DNA from: an uncultured Bacilli bacterium
GTDB lineage: Bacteria; Bacillota_I; Bacilli_A; RF39; UBA660
Assembly: GCA_944371955.1 (NCBI GenBank)
Contig: CALVYB010000009.1
Span: forward strand, 1 to 32,273
Length of the DNA stretch: 32,273 bases
Reading direction: 5' to 3'
A model generated the notes under the pieces. That model saw only the letters and a program-made list of their open reading frames with translations. It was not told the origin of the DNA and did not search any database. Below, one piece after another: positions 16,561-22,903 of this stretch; within the stretch, counting starts at the first letter, position 1, and each line of letters begins with the position of its first letter. The position numbers were made by a program, and so were the translations under genes.

Positions 16561-17583
16561 TTAGTTTGTAAAATGACCAAATCTTGCTTTTTCTTCATAG
16601 CAAGTGTGATATAAATCTAAGTCTTTAATTATATTTTTAGGAGTACATTCTTCATAAAGTGCGTTTTCTACTTCAATATTTCCTTTATTACTGTCAATAT
16701 AGATTGCTAAAGGGTGAGTAATACCTATCGCATAACTTAATTGTACAATACACCATTCTAGATTGTATTTTTTTAAGTAACGTTTTGCTAATTCTCTTGC
16801 TTTGTAAGCAGCACTTCTGTCTACTTTTGATGGGTCTTTTCCACTAAAGGCTCCTCCACCAACTTTTGCAAATGATTGGTAACTATCTACCACTATTTTT
16901 CTACCAGTAAGTCCTGCATCTCCAGCAAAACCACCTATTAAAAATTTACCAGTTGGATTAATTAAAAACTTTTCTACTTCTACATTATAAGCATTACAAA
17001 TTTCACGGCATTTATCTTTAATTAAACTGTCCGTTTCTTGTCTATTTTGTTCATCATTTTGATAAGATATAGTAAAATATTTGATTTTTTGTAATTTCAT
17101 ATTCTCATCATAATAGCCTGTAATCTGAGCTTTTCCATCTGGATAAAGATGGCTATTATTTTTTTGCTCTTCGTCGTACCATTTGCTTAATTTTTGTAAT
17201 ATGACCATAGCTGTTGGTAAAAGTTCTTTCGTATCATTGCAGGCATAGCCAAACATCATTCCTTGATCTCCTGCTCCGCCAACTTCGTCATTCGTTCCTA
17301 GAGCAATATCTCTACTTTGTTCTCCTAAATTATTGATAATTTCGTATTTTTCCTCATATCCAATATCTTTTAATACTCTATTTACTATACTAGGTATATC
17401 TATTTTTATAGTAGAAGTAACTTCACCTGTAATAAATATTTTACCTTTTCCACCCATTACTTCGATTGCACATCTAGAATGCTTATCATCTTTTAAATAA
17501 GCATCTAATAATGCATCACTAATTTGGTCGCAGACTTTGTCTGGGTGTCCTCGAAAGACAATTTCATTTGAATATAATTTCAT
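16561..17583 (-). CDS. metK: S-adenosylmethionine synthetase, short form
   Basis: It makes S-adenosylmethionine from methionine and ATP in the cytosol. At 340 residues it is well below the usual 380-400. Core motifs are intact: GHPDKVCDQISDA at 12-24 (His13 and Asp15 bind ATP), GAGDQGMMFGYA at 103-114 and GGGAFSGKDPSKVDRSAAY at 242-260. The N-terminus lacks the common FTSESVTE wording and reads YSNEIVFRG, and the central and C-terminal domains look trimmed. It stands directly behind a SAM-I riboswitch and terminator, so high SAM switches it off. The start at 17583 has an AGGAGG site. It seems to be the genuine, if divergent, enzyme. Confidence 0.93.
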   Translation of the reverse strand: MKLYSNEIVFRGHPDKVCDQISDALLDAYLKDDKHSRCAIEVMGGKGKIFITGEVTSTIKIDIPSIVNRVLKDIGYEEKYEIINNLGEQSRDIALGTNDEVGGAGDQGMMFGYACNDTKELLPTAMVILQKLSKWYDEEQKNNSHLYPDGKAQITGYYDENMKLQKIKYFTISYQNDEQNRQETDSLIKDKCREICNAYNVEVEKFLINPTGKFLIGGFAGDAGLTGRKIVVDSYQSFAKVGGGAFSGKDPSKVDRSAAYKARELAKRYLKKYNLEWCIVQLSYAIGITHPLAIYIDSNKGNIEVENALYEECTPKNIIKDLDLYHTCYEEKARFGHFTN

Positions 17584-17616
17584 TTTTTCCTCCTTTTATG
17601 AAACCAAAGAAAGAAA

Positions 17617-17638
17617 AAAACAGGTTGAAACCTGTTTT
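17617..17638 (-). terminator. SAM-controlled terminator of the metK leader
   Basis: A 10-bp stem (AAAACAGGTT / AACCTGTTTT on the plus strand) is followed on the minus strand by seven T, about 30 bases before the metK start. The rising arm carries AGGTTTCA, an exact complement to TGAAACCT at the 5' side of the aptamer, which gives the competing antiterminator. Confidence 0.85.
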
Positions 17639-17640
17639 TT

Positions 17641-17728
17641 ACTCCTTATCATGCAGGCTTTAGCACCTAATCTAATAGGTTGCTGTAGTATCAATGGGCC
17701 AGTCCCTCCACTACTCTTTATAAGGTTT
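17641..17728 (-). promoter_or_regulatory. SAM-I (S-box) riboswitch upstream of metK
   Basis: Read on the minus strand, the leader has the S-box landmarks in order: the P1 strand CCTTAT followed by AAGAG, then GGAGGGACTGGCCC, a CAGCAACC element, AGGTGCTAAAGCC and the closing ATAAGG that pairs with P1. SAM binding stabilises P1 and lets the downstream terminator form; without SAM the 5' arm (TGAAACCT) can pair with the terminator arm instead. A TATACT -10-like box near 17740 could start the transcript. Confidence 0.93.
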
Positions 17729-17759
17729 CATATTTATAGTATAGCATATATATTCTATT

Positions 17760-18049
17760 GTGTGCTAGTATATATTTATAAATTTTGGCAATCTAACTTT
17801 ATATAATTTTCCCTGTTAAAACATATTAACCAGCATTATGCTCACTAGCAAATTTGTCATATTAAAAATTTTTATTAATGCTAATTTCATATAATTTATT
17901 TTTTCTATTACCTTTATCCATTTCTTCTAGTTTTTCCTTATTATACTATTTTTTTATTTTACTTTTCTACTTATCAAACTGAAAAGTTTTTTGACAAAAT
18001 AATTCATATTTTATCTTCTTTTTTATGTTATTAGTAGGAAATACTTTTG
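17760..18049. other. Gene-free AT-rich stretch
   Basis: This stretch between the metK leader and the open frame that ends at 18050 is very AT-rich. Only very short frames (under 25 codons) start with ATG, and none has a convincing ribosome site. I see no RNA gene, repeat or clear promoter in it. Confidence 0.4.
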
Positions 18050-18316
18050 TTATGAATATTTATACACTTCAATGATTCTTTTAGTTTTCATTTCTAATAT
18101 AACAATACCATAATTTTTATAACAATATATTTTTAAAACATTCCCGTTAATGTAACACTTTAAAAGCCTATGACATATACATATATTAGTAGGACTATAA
18201 TAAATAATTATATTTATTTCTAAGTCTTGTTCTAAAAGAATAGGAAAATTTAAACTTTGTCCTTTAAAAGATTTACATTTTAAAGTGTTGTAGATAACTT
18301 TGATTTTACTACATAG
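18050..18316 (-). other. Open frame of 88 codons without a start codon, possible frameshifted extension
   Basis: Immediately behind and partly overlapping the carboxypeptidase-regulatory-like gene, the minus strand keeps a frame open from 18316 to a TAA at 18050-18052. In DNA this AT-rich such a run is unexpected by chance. It has no ATG, GTG or TTG near its start, but one extra base in the AAAA run at 18304-18307 would join it to the preceding gene and add about 85 residues. The translated part is rich in Ile, Tyr, Lys and Asn, with a strand-like tail GIVILEMKTKRIIEVYKYS. It may be a decayed or frameshifted C-terminal domain. I do not recognise it. Confidence 0.35.
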
Positions 18317-19143
18317 TTACCTTCTACTACATTACCAAACATATATTTACCATCAATATTAGTATATGTTACTGCTACTAATGTTTCTTTTCCATCTTCT
18401 ATTTTGTATAAACCTACGTAAGCATTTGCTACTGCAATACCTAATTCATTTTTAATCATTCCTGATACAGTACTGTTGATTGTACCAATAGTACTTGTTA
18501 GAGTTGTTGATGCATCAAATTTAGTACTACCTGTTAATACAACATTATTTACTTCTACTGTTTGATAACCTGTTTTAGAAAATGATAAAGAGTATGTTCC
18601 AGCTTCTATTTTGTCTATTGTAAATTCACCATCAGCAATAGATGTAGTTGTTGAAACTAATATTTTTTCTCCATCTACTATTTTATATAAAGAGACTGTT
18701 ACATTATCAATTGGAGAATTTGTTAAGTTATCATCTACAATACCATAGACAATATTCTTAGTAATGCTTTCATTATTAGTTAATATTAAATTAATTGTTA
18801 CTGGTAGTGTACTAGAAATAGTTAGAGGAATCTCTTTTGATAAGTAGTTCCCATCTTTTACCGCTGCAATAGTATAGATTCCCATTGGTAGATCACTAAT
18901 TGTATATCTACCATCCATATCTGTTATGGTATGGGCATATGGAGTTCCATCTGTTGTAAATACTTTAACTGTTGCTCCCGGAACAACGGTTCCTGTTAAT
19001 AAAGTAGTATCATAGACTGTACCAGTAACTGTACCTTCTGTTGTAACTGTTGGTGGAGTTAAATTTAAATTAATATTGGCTTCATTATTATCAGCTAAAG
19101 TAAATGTACTTGAGACATTTAATTTTAGTGTATCATCATTCAT
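18280..19143 (-). CDS. Protein of carboxypeptidase-regulatory-like (Cna-B-type) repeats
   Basis: The start is taken at 19143, where ATG follows GGAGGTGAG; an in-frame ATG at 19191 lacks a site. The 287-residue product has three beta-sandwich repeats of about 80-90 residues. Each opens with a phrase like GTVTGTVYD, VYGIVDD or SGMIKNE and closes with a DGRYTISDLPMGIYTI-like strand pair. There is no signal peptide, membrane segment or LPxTG anchor. Such domains usually form stalks on surfaces; a leaderless version in a spore former fits assembly on the spore surface from inside the mother cell, but that is inference. The protein stops abruptly after the last repeat, and an open frame follows in another phase. 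Confidence 0.75.
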   Translation of the reverse strand: MNDDTLKLNVSSTFTLADNNEANINLNLTPPTVTTEGTVTGTVYDTTLLTGTVVPGATVKVFTTDGTPYAHTITDMDGRYTISDLPMGIYTIAAVKDGNYLSKEIPLTISSTLPVTINLILTNNESITKNIVYGIVDDNLTNSPIDNVTVSLYKIVDGEKILVSTTTSIADGEFTIDKIEAGTYSLSFSKTGYQTVEVNNVVLTGSTKFDASTTLTSTIGTINSTVSGMIKNELGIAVANAYVGLYKIEDGKETLVAVTYTNIDGKYMFGNVVEGNYVVKSKLSTTL

Positions 19144-19183
19144 TTTTCTCACCTCCATTATAATATATTGAGGTATCAAAAAA

Positions 19184-19214
19184 AGAACCATTTTATTTAT
19201 ACTGATTTGGTTCT
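19184..19214 (-). terminator. Terminator-like hairpin in front of the repeat-protein gene
   Basis: The arms AGAACCA and TGGTTCT, 17 bases apart, are followed on the minus strand by seven T. It stands between the terminator of the upstream glycosylase gene and the start at 19143, so it is either a second terminator or a leader attenuator for the repeat-protein gene. Confidence 0.55.
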
Positions 19215-19232
19215 ATTTTTGAGTGGAATAAA

Positions 19233-19254
19233 AAGATAGGATGAAACCTATCTT
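19233..19254 (-). terminator. Terminator of the YunG-glycosylase gene
   Basis: An 8-bp stem (AAGATAGG / CCTATCTT) with a 6-base loop is followed by T residues on the minus strand and overlaps the last codons of the gene. Confidence 0.7.
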
Positions 19255-20138
19255 ATTTTTTCAAATATTGGAATATTCCCTTTATAACTCTTAGGCGATA
19301 TTGGACTTGGGTGATAGATAGGTAATATTTTATAACCGTTTATTTCATATATATTACCTACCACATCTTGAAATTTCTTAAATTTAAAATCTAAAATATT
19401 TCTAGTTGGAAATTCTCCTAAAGTGATAATTAGTGTTGGTTGAAGTATTTCTATTTGCTTTTCCATAATTTGTTTACAATTTTTAGAACAAGTTTTTAAG
19501 TTTTTTCTTTCTATTGGATAACATTTTACTGACTCTAAGAATGTTGTTTCAAAAATATTTCTATCAATAATATCAAATAGTTTTTGTAATATTACTCCAC
19601 TAGGTAATACTTTACCATTAACATCTTTCCATAACATATGACTTTTTCTCCAACCATTATTAGCAGGAGCTTCTCCTATTAAAACAATATCATTGTTTTT
19701 ACCTAAATATACTGTGTTTGAATTTGGAAACTTTTCTACTAAGCCTTTACATAATAAACATTTATTTACTTCTTTATCTATTTCTTGTAGTAAAAAGATT
19801 ATTACTTTTTTCTTTAGTTTCTGATATCTATTATTTGTATCTTCTGTTAATATGTCTTCTCTATTTATTATTTTATAATTTTGATACTCTATTTTCTTAT
19901 TAAATTGAGGGGCTGTTAAATCTACTATACTGTCATTTATCATATTAAAATAATGACTAATTCCATCTACTTTTATTTTGGCAATATCACCTTTAAAATA
20001 GTCATTTACTATTAGTGAAGTTATGGCACACATACCTAGTGTTTTATTTTTTTCTGTCCAATTTTCTTGCACTTTTTCATAACAAAGTTCTTTTTCATAT
20101 GAATTTAATAAAGCTTTTTCTAATGCTTTTATAGTCAT
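19248..20138 (-). CDS. Fusion of a YunG-like domain and a family-4-type uracil-DNA glycosylase
   Basis: Residues 1-100 resemble Bacillus YunG: SYEKELCYEKVQENW, LGMCAITSLIVNDYFKGDI at 34-52 and VDGISHYFNMI at 57-67, then a DLTAPQF segment. Residues 125-296 look like an iron-sulfur uracil-DNA glycosylase: Cys127 and Cys130 in CLLC, GEAPANNGW at 155-163 as the water-activating motif, Cys206 and a Cys pair at 217 and 221 for the cluster, ITLGEFP at 238-244, and HPSP at 276-279 as the DNA-intercalating loop. The glycosylase removes uracil from DNA; the role of the YunG part is unknown. The start has a weak GGTGATT site. Confidence 0.8.
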   Translation of the reverse strand: MTIKALEKALLNSYEKELCYEKVQENWTEKNKTLGMCAITSLIVNDYFKGDIAKIKVDGISHYFNMINDSIVDLTAPQFNKKIEYQNYKIINREDILTEDTNNRYQKLKKKVIIFLLQEIDKEVNKCLLCKGLVEKFPNSNTVYLGKNNDIVLIGEAPANNGWRKSHMLWKDVNGKVLPSGVILQKLFDIIDRNIFETTFLESVKCYPIERKNLKTCSKNCKQIMEKQIEILQPTLIITLGEFPTRNILDFKFKKFQDVVGNIYEINGYKILPIYHPSPISPKSYKGNIPIFEKIR

Positions 20139-20166
20139 GTAATCACCAATTTTATTATATCAAAAA

Positions 20167-20187
20167 AACTAGGATGTTATCCTAGTT
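20167..20187 (-). terminator. Terminator of the YHYH-domain gene
   Basis: A 9-bp stem (AACTAGGAT / ATCCTAGTT) with a 3-base loop is followed on the minus strand by seven T, 13 bases after the stop codon. Confidence 0.8.
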
Positions 20188-20199
20188 AATCTTGATTTA

Positions 20200-21063
20200 T
20201 TATGCCTTTTTTCTTTTTTTAACTAAACAATAAATGCCATAACCAATACCGCCTATTACACCCATACCCGTTACTGTTTCTACAGTTTCTTCTGCTGTAG
20301 TAGCTTTATCAACTGTTATTTCATATTCTGCTTTTGTTCCATCTTCTGCTGTTACTATAAACTTGACAATATTATTACCATATTTTAAGTTTTTATCCCC
20401 AGTTATTTTAACTTTAGATTTTTCATCTTCAAGTTCATATCTATATTTTAAATTCGTAGTATCTGATGATACATCTATATTTGCTTTTTTATTGATAAAT
20501 TCTACTTCTTCATTATTAATGATAATTTTAATATTGGCATTATTACTTAATCTTTTTATCATTATTGTATACTCTTTTTCTGCTCCATTTTCTGCTTTTA
20601 CTACTATAGAGATATTATTTTCTCCGACTACCAAATCTTTATTATTAATAGTTTCTGTTGCTTTATCATCATTGGTTTCTACTTCAATTTCTACTCTTTC
20701 TTTATTTGTTTCATATTGCATTTGATCTGCTACAGTAAGATTATTTCCATCTACTGCAACAGATTTTAAGGTATTATCACTACTTTTTGGTGGTTCTGGT
20801 TGTGTATAAGAACTATTAGAATTAGATGATGCATTATTATAATTGTATGTACTTACTGAATTATTTTGATTAGATGAACTAGAGCTAGAACTTCCACTAC
20901 CATTGTGGCAATGGTACTCTCCATAACTTAATCCCCATTGTTCACAATTAGTTCTACAATAATGACACCCATTAGCATCTGTTCTTCCTGGATGGGCACT
21001 CACTTCATTCGGTGTTATTAGCAAGAGACATAATAAAAATGTACCTAATATTTTTAACTTCAT
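20200..21063 (-). CDS. Secreted, membrane-anchored YHYH/cadherin-like protein
   Basis: The 287-residue protein has a signal peptide (residues 1-23, ending EVSA before HPG). A short YHYH-type module follows (AHPGRTDANGCHYC, then CEQWGLSYGEYHCH) with four Cys and several His that could bind metal; the eponymous YHYH is YHCH here. A Ser/Asn-rich linker (about 57-95) leads to two cadherin-like beta-sandwich domains (about 98-170 and 173-255), each ending in a GAEKEYTI or GTKAEYEI strand. A C-terminal hydrophobic helix and KKRKKA tail anchor it in the membrane; no LPxTG is present. It faces outward; the ligand is unknown. Confidence 0.8.
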   Translation of the reverse strand: MKLKILGTFLLCLLLITPNEVSAHPGRTDANGCHYCRTNCEQWGLSYGEYHCHNGSGSSSSSSSNQNNSVSTYNYNNASSNSNSSYTQPEPPKSSDNTLKSVAVDGNNLTVADQMQYETNKERVEIEVETNDDKATETINNKDLVVGENNISIVVKAENGAEKEYTIMIKRLSNNANIKIIINNEEVEFINKKANIDVSSDTTNLKYRYELEDEKSKVKITGDKNLKYGNNIVKFIVTAEDGTKAEYEITVDKATTAEETVETVTGMGVIGGIGYGIYCLVKKRKKA

Positions 21064-21092
21064 TTTTACTTACCTCCAAAAATAAAACGCTT

Positions 21093-21293
21093 CTACTTAA
21101 ATAAGTCAAAAAAACTAAAAGTAGTTTTTTTATAAGCCTTATTATAAATAGCTTTTTTAGGATTAGTTATTAATCCTATTCCTTTTTTCCCATACAATGG
21201 GTTAACCGACGATTTTATTTTACGTTTTATTTTTCCTGTTGTTCTTGCCTTAACACTTTTCATTAAACTTGGTTTTCTCATTCCAAACTTCAT
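21093..21293 (-). CDS. Small, strongly basic conserved-looking protein
   Basis: The 66-residue protein is rich in Lys and Arg and has no membrane segment. The N-terminal half (MRKPSLMKSVKARTTGKIKR), with NPLYGKKGIGLITNPKKA following, resembles a short hypothetical protein found across Bacillota as I recall it, but I know no function. Its charge suggests nucleic acid or acidic polymer binding. The ribosome site GAAGGAG lies ten or more bases before the ATG, so a later start at residue 5 is possible. The terminator hairpin lies inside the last codons. Confidence 0.6.
   Translation of the reverse strand: MKFGMRKPSLMKSVKARTTGKIKRKIKSSVNPLYGKKGIGLITNPKKAIYNKAYKKTTFSFFDLFK
21110..21129 (-). terminator. 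Terminator inside the end of the small basic gene
   Basis: An 8-bp stem (AAAAACTA / TAGTTTTT) with a 4-base loop is followed by a T run on the minus strand. It overlaps the codons for the last ten or so residues, which accounts for the Phe/Lys-rich tail. Confidence 0.5.
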
Positions 21294-21390
21294 TAAAACA
21301 AAACACTCCTTCTTTTGTTAGTTTAAGAATACCAAATTTTACCATTTCTACTACAAGAGAATTATAGCACTAATTTATTATAAAAACAAA

Positions 21391-21414
21391 AAAACTAGGA
21401 TTTTTCCTAGTTTT
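21391..21414 (-). terminator. Terminator of the collagen/beta-helix gene
   Basis: A 10-bp stem (AAAACTAGGA / TCCTAGTTTT) with a 4-base loop is followed by seven T on the minus strand. Confidence 0.8.
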
Positions 21415-21433
21415 ATATTGAATATTAATATTT

Positions 21434-22464
21434 TTATCGTTGGTCACTAATAGTTGCTGAACTATTACTAGCTTGTAAGGCAGTAAGTGGATTATATGGT
21501 GCTCCGGTTGTAGTTCCTGCAAGTAAGGCAATATCTACGGCATTTTCTGGAATGCCCCATGAATTTCCTGAAAATAAGAATATTGCTTGGTCTACTACGT
21601 ATCCACGAGTGTTATATACAACATTATCCATAATTGTTCCAGTAGAATTAGGATTTAAGTATGCTGGTTGCCGCAGAGTATGAAAAATATTGTTTCGTAC
21701 TAATAAATTAGTAGAATTTACTTGAGTAACAAATCCCCTATTTACTACCCATGTTGAAGAGTCTCCTGCTTGGTTTGGACCATAAATTTGACAATTTAAA
21801 ATTTGATTCCCATCTCCCGCAACTTGTATAAATTCAACTGGATAGGGATTATCACTAGTCATAGTTAGACCATCAATGGTAACATTACCACCACTACATA
21901 AAAATGGTACTATGGGAGCTTGAAGTAAGATGATTGATCCTGCTCTTCCCTTTAAAGTTAAACCTGGTATATTTAAATTAATTTGTTCAGTAATCGGATA
22001 GGTTCCAGGTAAAATATTAATAATACTATTGGGTCTAGCAACTGCTAGTGCTTCTTCTATAGTTTGAAAAGGAGCAAATTCAGTCCCATCTCCACCAGGG
22101 GCTGCGGATGACTCCACATATAAATCATAGGGATTAGGCTGTATACTTCCTGTTGGACCTGTTGCGCCAGTCGGACCTGTAGGGCCGGTTATGCTAGGTC
22201 CAGTTGCTCCTGTAGGACCAGTCGGGCCTGTTGTTCCTGAAAGTCCTGATGCCCCAGTTGGTCCTGTGGGTCCAATTAAACCAGAACCCCCATTGGACCT
22301 GTTGCACCGGTAGGACCTGTAGGTCCGGTAATACTAACCCCTGGTATACCTGCTGGACCTGTAGGGCCTATTGAACCTGGAGGACCTGGTGCACCGGTTG
22401 GACCTATAAAAGAATATATTTTCATATAAGGATTATTATATTCATCATTTTTATTACAATACAT
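21434..22464 (-). pseudogene. Collagen-like and beta-helix spore surface protein, interrupted by a one-base frameshift
   Basis: From an ATG at 22464 (GGAGG 11 bases before) the product starts MYCNKNDEYN, then runs into Gly-X-Y triplets such as GPTGAPGPP. In the run of five C on the plus strand (22287-22291) the frame breaks and hits a stop at 22276. One added base restores perfect triplets ([12 protein letters not shown]) through about 22150. These lead into a right-handed beta-helix domain ([17 protein letters not shown], then NILPGTYPI) ending at 21434. The whole would be about 340 residues. Leaderless collagen-like proteins with globular C-domains are typical of exosporium filaments such as BclA. 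The shift may be phase variation, decay or a sequencing error; two separate open frames (22276-22464, 21434-22117) remain. Confidence 0.7.
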
Positions 22465-22495
22465 TGGGCATAAAACCTCCATTATATCTTTTATA

Positions 22496-22522
22496 TATTG
22501 TATGATATTAAAAATTATTCGT
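22496..22522 (-). promoter_or_regulatory. Sigma-K-like promoter of the collagen-like gene
   Basis: On the minus strand an AC at the -35 position (21-22 of 225xx) is followed after exactly 16 bases by CATACAATA, which fits the late mother-cell consensus AC-N16-CATAnnnTA. It lies 31 bases before the chosen start codon. This supports late sporulation expression and placement on the outer spore surface. Confidence 0.55.
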
Positions 22523-22618
22523 TTACAGAACAAGAAAAAATGAATTTCTTGTAATGGCTGTTATTTTTAATTATGAAATTATTCAATATACCCCTTAATC
22601 TTTTTATATTTTAATTTG

Positions 22619-22903
22619 TTATTCATTTTGCATTTCTAAGCTGCTAATTTTCTGTTCTACTTCTTTTTCCTTAATATCAATTATTTTTAAATTTTCTTTA
22701 AATTCTTGTATAGAATGCAACAGTATTTCTTTAAAACTGTCTTTATCAAAGTTTTCATCATCAATTTTTATTTCAATACTATTAAAATCAAAATTATCAT
22801 CTTGATTTATTATTACACTAACTAATTTTTTTAAATCCGGATTATTTGATTCTAATTCTATATCAATTTCATTTATTATCACGTGAAGTTTTTTCTCGTC
22901 CAT
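22619..22903 (-). CDS. Small acidic partner of the PHP-ATPase
   Basis: The 94-residue protein is acidic and soluble, with a beta-rich first half (IEIKIDDENF near 42-51) and a charged, probably coiled C-terminal helix (about 55-92). I do not recognise a family. Its start overlaps the 3' end of the PHP-ATPase gene by 35 bases, with an AAGGAG site inside that gene, so the two are translationally coupled and probably work together. It has no counterpart elsewhere in the window. Confidence 0.7.
   Translation of the reverse strand: MDEKKLHVIINEIDIELESNNPDLKKLVSVIINQDDNFDFNSIEIKIDDENFDKDSFKEILLHSIQEFKENLKIIDIKEKEVEQKISSLEMQNE

Noticed and set aside
17860-17990. Short ATG-started frames of 17-19 codons
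   Set aside because: They have no convincing promoter or ribosome site and are as expected by chance in AT-rich DNA.
22130-22420. Short repeated motifs that could look like a CRISPR array or satellite
   Set aside because: The repeats are 9- and 18-base coding units for Gly-Pro-Thr triplets, without spacers; they are the collagen-like domain.
22534-22560. Dyad CAAGAAA...TTTCTTG as terminator of the small partner gene
   Set aside because: It lies upstream of the collagen-like gene, not behind the partner gene, and has a poor T run.
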